From Salmonirosea aquatica (GTDB taxonomy: Bacteria; Bacteroidota; Bacteroidia; Cytophagales; Spirosomataceae), in assembly GCF_009296315.1 (NCBI RefSeq), contig NZ_WHLY01000002.1, positions 248,001 through 312,000 of the forward strand: a stretch of DNA of 64,000 bases. The letters run 5' to 3'. The position numbers and the translations under genes are program-made. Positions within the stretch are counted from its first letter, which is position 1; each line of letters begins with the position of its first letter. Shown in pieces: positions 61,525-64,000 of the stretch. The notes beneath the pieces are model-generated. The model was given only the letters and a program-made list of their open reading frames with translations, had not been told where the DNA came from and searched no databases.

Positions 61525-62871
61525 ATGCTGGATTCTTTTTTAACTTTTGTTAACGATCATCGGTTGCCCCTTGGTGAAATGCCTACCCTACTAGCCGTAA
61601 GCGGTGGAGTAGACTCGATGGTACTGGCCGAACTTTTCCGGCGAGCGGGGTCCCCCTTTGCTTTGGCCCACTGCAACTTCGGCTTGCGGGGCGATGAATC
61701 CGATGCTGACGAGCGTTTTGTACGGCAATGGGCGGAAAATGCAGGGGTACCCTGCCACGTTCATCTTTTTGACACCCAAGCTGAGGCTGACAAACGTCGT
61801 ATTTCCATTCAAATGGCGGCCCGTGACCTGCGATATGCCTGGTTTAAAGAACTTCTCGACGGGTTTGGGTACCCCTACCTGGCTCTGGCCCATCACGCCG
61901 ACGATTCGATCGAAACCGTGCTACTCAATCTGGTTCGTGGTACCGGTCTGCCTGGGATGATCGGCATTGCGCCCGTGCGGAATCGCCTCATTCGTCCCTT
62001 GCTTTATAGCTCAAAGCACGAGATTCTAAACTTTGCCCGGCATCAAAACATTCCCTGGCGGGAAGACAGCTCCAACGCCACCGATCATTACCGTCGGAAT
62101 GTATTACGCCATCGAGTAGTGCCTGTACTGCAAGAGCTCAACCCATCCCTGGAAGCCACTTTCCTACAAACCTCCGAACGACTGCGAGCCGCCAGTTCGG
62201 TACTGGATGTCTATTTAGCCACCTGGAGGTCGCAGGCCGTACGTCAGGAGGGTGATACACATTTTGTTTCTATCGACATGCTACGTCGCACCCGCGAGCC
62301 AGTCTATCTGCTGCATACCGTACTGGAGCCCTTTGGGTACAGTTACGCACAAGTTCAGAATATTGTGGCAACGCTGGATGCCACGAGCGGAAAACAATTC
62401 CATTCGCACAGTCATAGTGTTGTGAAGGATCGTACCGAACTAATCATCAGTCCCCAAATCAGCACTCCAGACGTACGGTATTTGCAAATCGCCAAAGGTA
62501 CCTCTCGAATCCATGTTTCCGAAAAGGGGGTACTTTTACTGACTCATCACACCTATTTCCCTACTTTTGTCCCCACCCCGGATAAACATATTGCGTACTT
62601 TGATGAAGCTCTGTTGTGCTTTCCCCTTGTAGTTCGTCCCTGGCAAATCGGCGACTGGTTCTGCCCTTTTGGCATGAGCGGAAAACGCAAGAAAGTGAGT
62701 GATCTGCTCGTTGAGCATAAAATACCAGTGTCACACAAACCCAATTGCCTGGTCCTCCTCAATGGTGACCAACAGATTCTCTGGGTTATTGGGCTACGTG
62801 CCGACGACCGTTTCCGGCTTGGTCCGCATTCGATAAAATTCCTACAGGTAGAGTACCTAATCAATGCGTAA
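61525..62871 (+). CDS. tilS: tRNA(Ile)-lysidine synthetase TilS
   Basis: 448 residues. PP-loop SGGVDS (26-31), then ALAHCNFGLRGDESDADERFVRQWA and YLALAHHADDSIETVLLNLVRGTGLPGMIGI, the family core. A linker helix region and a C-terminal tRNA-binding domain follow. It modifies the wobble C34 of tRNA-Ile(CAU) to lysidine with ATP, so that it reads AUA. It is divergent from the OstA-like gene. Confidence 0.95.
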   Translation: MLDSFLTFVNDHRLPLGEMPTLLAVSGGVDSMVLAELFRRAGSPFALAHCNFGLRGDESDADERFVRQWAENAGVPCHVHLFDTQAEADKRRISIQMAARDLRYAWFKELLDGFGYPYLALAHHADDSIETVLLNLVRGTGLPGMIGIAPVRNRLIRPLLYSSKHEILNFARHQNIPWREDSSNATDHYRRNVLRHRVVPVLQELNPSLEATFLQTSERLRAASSVLDVYLATWRSQAVRQEGDTHFVSIDMLRRTREPVYLLHTVLEPFGYSYAQVQNIVATLDATSGKQFHSHSHSVVKDRTELIISPQISTPDVRYLQIAKGTSRIHVSEKGVLLLTHHTYFPTFVPTPDKHIAYFDEALLCFPLVVRPWQIGDWFCPFGMSGKRKKVSDLLVEHKIPVSHKPNCLVLLNGDQQILWVIGLRADDRFRLGPHSIKFLQVEYLINA

Positions 62872-63103
62872 AATCTTTCTGAAACCCACAGAAAAAAATC
62901 AGGATATAGGATATTTTTTTGAACTGAATCAGCCGTATTAATGACAAAAAAAATGATATTTTTCAGTAGTGAAAGAGGTCTTAAATAGTCAATGATTAGT
63001 TGCCATCTATATATTTTTGTACCATAATTTTTATTTTGGCATTTTCTTTGCACAGCGGTACCTTACTATACAACATTATTATCCGGTGAAACCACATTTA
63101 TTT

Positions 63104-64000
63104 ATGAAAGTATGTCGATACGCCCTCCTTCTATCTATGGGTTTGCTCCTGCTTTCAACAGGGGCCAGCGCCCAGAGTGCGCGTCTCAAAGCGGCGAACA
63201 AGCAATTTGAAAACATGAGCTACCTCAGCGCGGTGAGGGCTTATGAAGATTTTCTGCGGCTGAACAAACGCAGCGATCCCATGGAAACCCGGGAAGCCCT
63301 TGTCAATCTCGGATACAGCTACCGGCGCCTCGAGGACTCCAAAAATGCCGAACGGATTTATAGTGAACTTGTCAATAATTACAATGACCTTCCCAGCGAA
63401 GTATATTTGTACTATGCTCAGTCGCTGGCTAAGAATCGCAAGTACCGCGATTCGCAGAAGATGTACGCTAAGTACGGTGAAATGCAGACTGCCGATCTTC
63501 GGGGCCGGAAATTCACGGTTTCGTACATGGATATGAACCGGTTTTATAAAGATTCATCGTCCTATCACATCGACTATCTGCCCATCAATTCGCGGCAGGC
63601 CGATTTCAGTCCTATGTACTATCAACAAGGCCTGGTGTTTGTTTCAGCCCGGAACGAATCGGGCGTAGTCAAACGCGTTTTTAATTTTAATCAATCTCCT
63701 TTTCTGGACCTGTACTTTCAGCCCGACACCGCACTTTTTCATGTGAATGCGGAGCCGACCGCAGGTGCCGCCGTCCTGGGTGGAGGAGAACTCAACAAAG
63801 CTGAGGCTGACGGAAGCGTTGCCACCAATGAAGGTACCCTGACCAAATCGGAACTGTTCAGCCGGACACTCAACACCAAATACCACGAAGGCCCGATGAC
63901 CTTTTTTAAGGATCAGAAGCGGATTATTTTTACCCGGAATAACGATGACCGCGGAAAGTCCGGTAAAAGCGACGATGGGGTTCGTAAGCTGAAACTCTAC
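63104..64000 (+). CDS. TPR and PD40 repeat protein, probably OmpA-family (T9SS-associated), 5' part
   Basis: A reading frame with no stop runs from the ATG at 63104 to the window edge (299 codons). Signal peptide to about residue 24 (GASAQ). The N-terminus holds TPR-like helices (AANKQFENMSYLSAVRAYEDFLRLN, LVNLGYSYRRLEDSKNAERIYSELV), followed by a beta-propeller-like start (NSRQADFSPMYYQQGLVFVSARN, FKDQKRIIFTRNN). This order matches Bacteroidota proteins with TPR, PD40 propeller and C-terminal OmpA domain, such as PorE-like T9SS components. The OmpA part would lie beyond 64000. Because it is cut, the name is tentative. Confidence 0.75.
   Translation, partial: MKVCRYALLLSMGLLLLSTGASAQSARLKAANKQFENMSYLSAVRAYEDFLRLNKRSDPMETREALVNLGYSYRRLEDSKNAERIYSELVNNYNDLPSEVYLYYAQSLAKNRKYRDSQKMYAKYGEMQTADLRGRKFTVSYMDMNRFYKDSSSYHIDYLPINSRQADFSPMYYQQGLVFVSARNESGVVKRVFNFNQSPFLDLYFQPDTALFHVNAEPTAGAAVLGGGELNKAEADGSVATNEGTLTKSELFSRTLNTKYHEGPMTFFKDQKRIIFTRNNDDRGKSGKSDDGVRKLKLY

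Noticed and set aside
1-64000. Prophage, insertion sequence or integrative element
   Set aside because: No transposase, integrase, phage structural or conjugation gene was found, and no flanking direct repeats were seen around the AT-rich gene.

Overview
The window is a piece of a Bacteroidota chromosome, most likely from the order Cytophagales (Spirosomataceae/Dyadobacter-like; the family level is inference). Evidence: a type IX secretion sorting domain, an OstA-like/LptC lipopolysaccharide transport pair, DUF4835, the bamD-rpoZ-coaBC-DUF4835-recN block, a Rho with a long disordered insert, many lipoproteins with Bacteroidota-type lipoboxes, and promoters of the TTTG-N20-TAnnTTTG type rather than -35/-10. 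I saw no rRNA, tRNA, CRISPR array, transposase or phage gene. By eye the window is near 50 % GC throughout, and it is packed with the palindrome GGTACC.

Layout. 0.1-3.5 kb: an Ala-rich lipoprotein, a YjbH-domain protein, an overlapping beta-barrel protein and a small membrane protein. 3.8-9.9 kb: a tight operon of a DUF4856 lipoprotein, an imelysin-like lipoprotein, an HTTM membrane protein and a FecA-type TonB-dependent receptor, probably for iron or haem uptake. 10-20 kb: polysaccharide-degradation genes (sulfatase, carboxylesterase, GH106 rhamnosidase, PL8 lyase) with a divergent Nudix/winged-helix regulator and a palindromic operator candidate, but no SusC/SusD pair. 20-27 kb: a PepSY iron-regulated membrane protein, then a TetR-controlled operon with an outer membrane protein, an ABC ATPase, two FtsX-type permeases and an LolA-like carrier. 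27-34 kb: an RND pump, adaptor and TolC-like channel led by a GbsR/MarR regulator; the same operator candidate occurs in front of both the regulator and the tolC-like gene.

34-45.6 kb: mixed single genes (DUF2911, ThuA, thioredoxin-like lipoprotein, sugar isomerase-like protein, SDR epimerase, DUF1905/YdeI protein), a heptamer tandem repeat, htpG, an AT-rich hydrolase gene, and an OmpA protein followed by two membrane-anchored helix-hairpin-helix proteins. 45.7-64 kb: housekeeping genes: rho, an MscS channel, coaX-porin-lptC, SCO1 and cytochrome c, recN, an Sm-like small protein, DUF4835, coaBC, omega, bamD, a T9SS-sorted protein, an OstA-like gene with an apparent frameshift in a run of seven G, tilS, and the 5' part of a TPR/PD40 protein that runs off the window.

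Most noteworthy: the roughly eight-fold excess of GGTACC, the imelysin/DUF4856/HTTM/receptor operon, the OmpA-HhH-HhH cassette, the Sm-like 75-residue protein, the paired GbsR operators, the terminator hairpin inside a signal-peptide coding region, and the frameshifted OstA-like gene.
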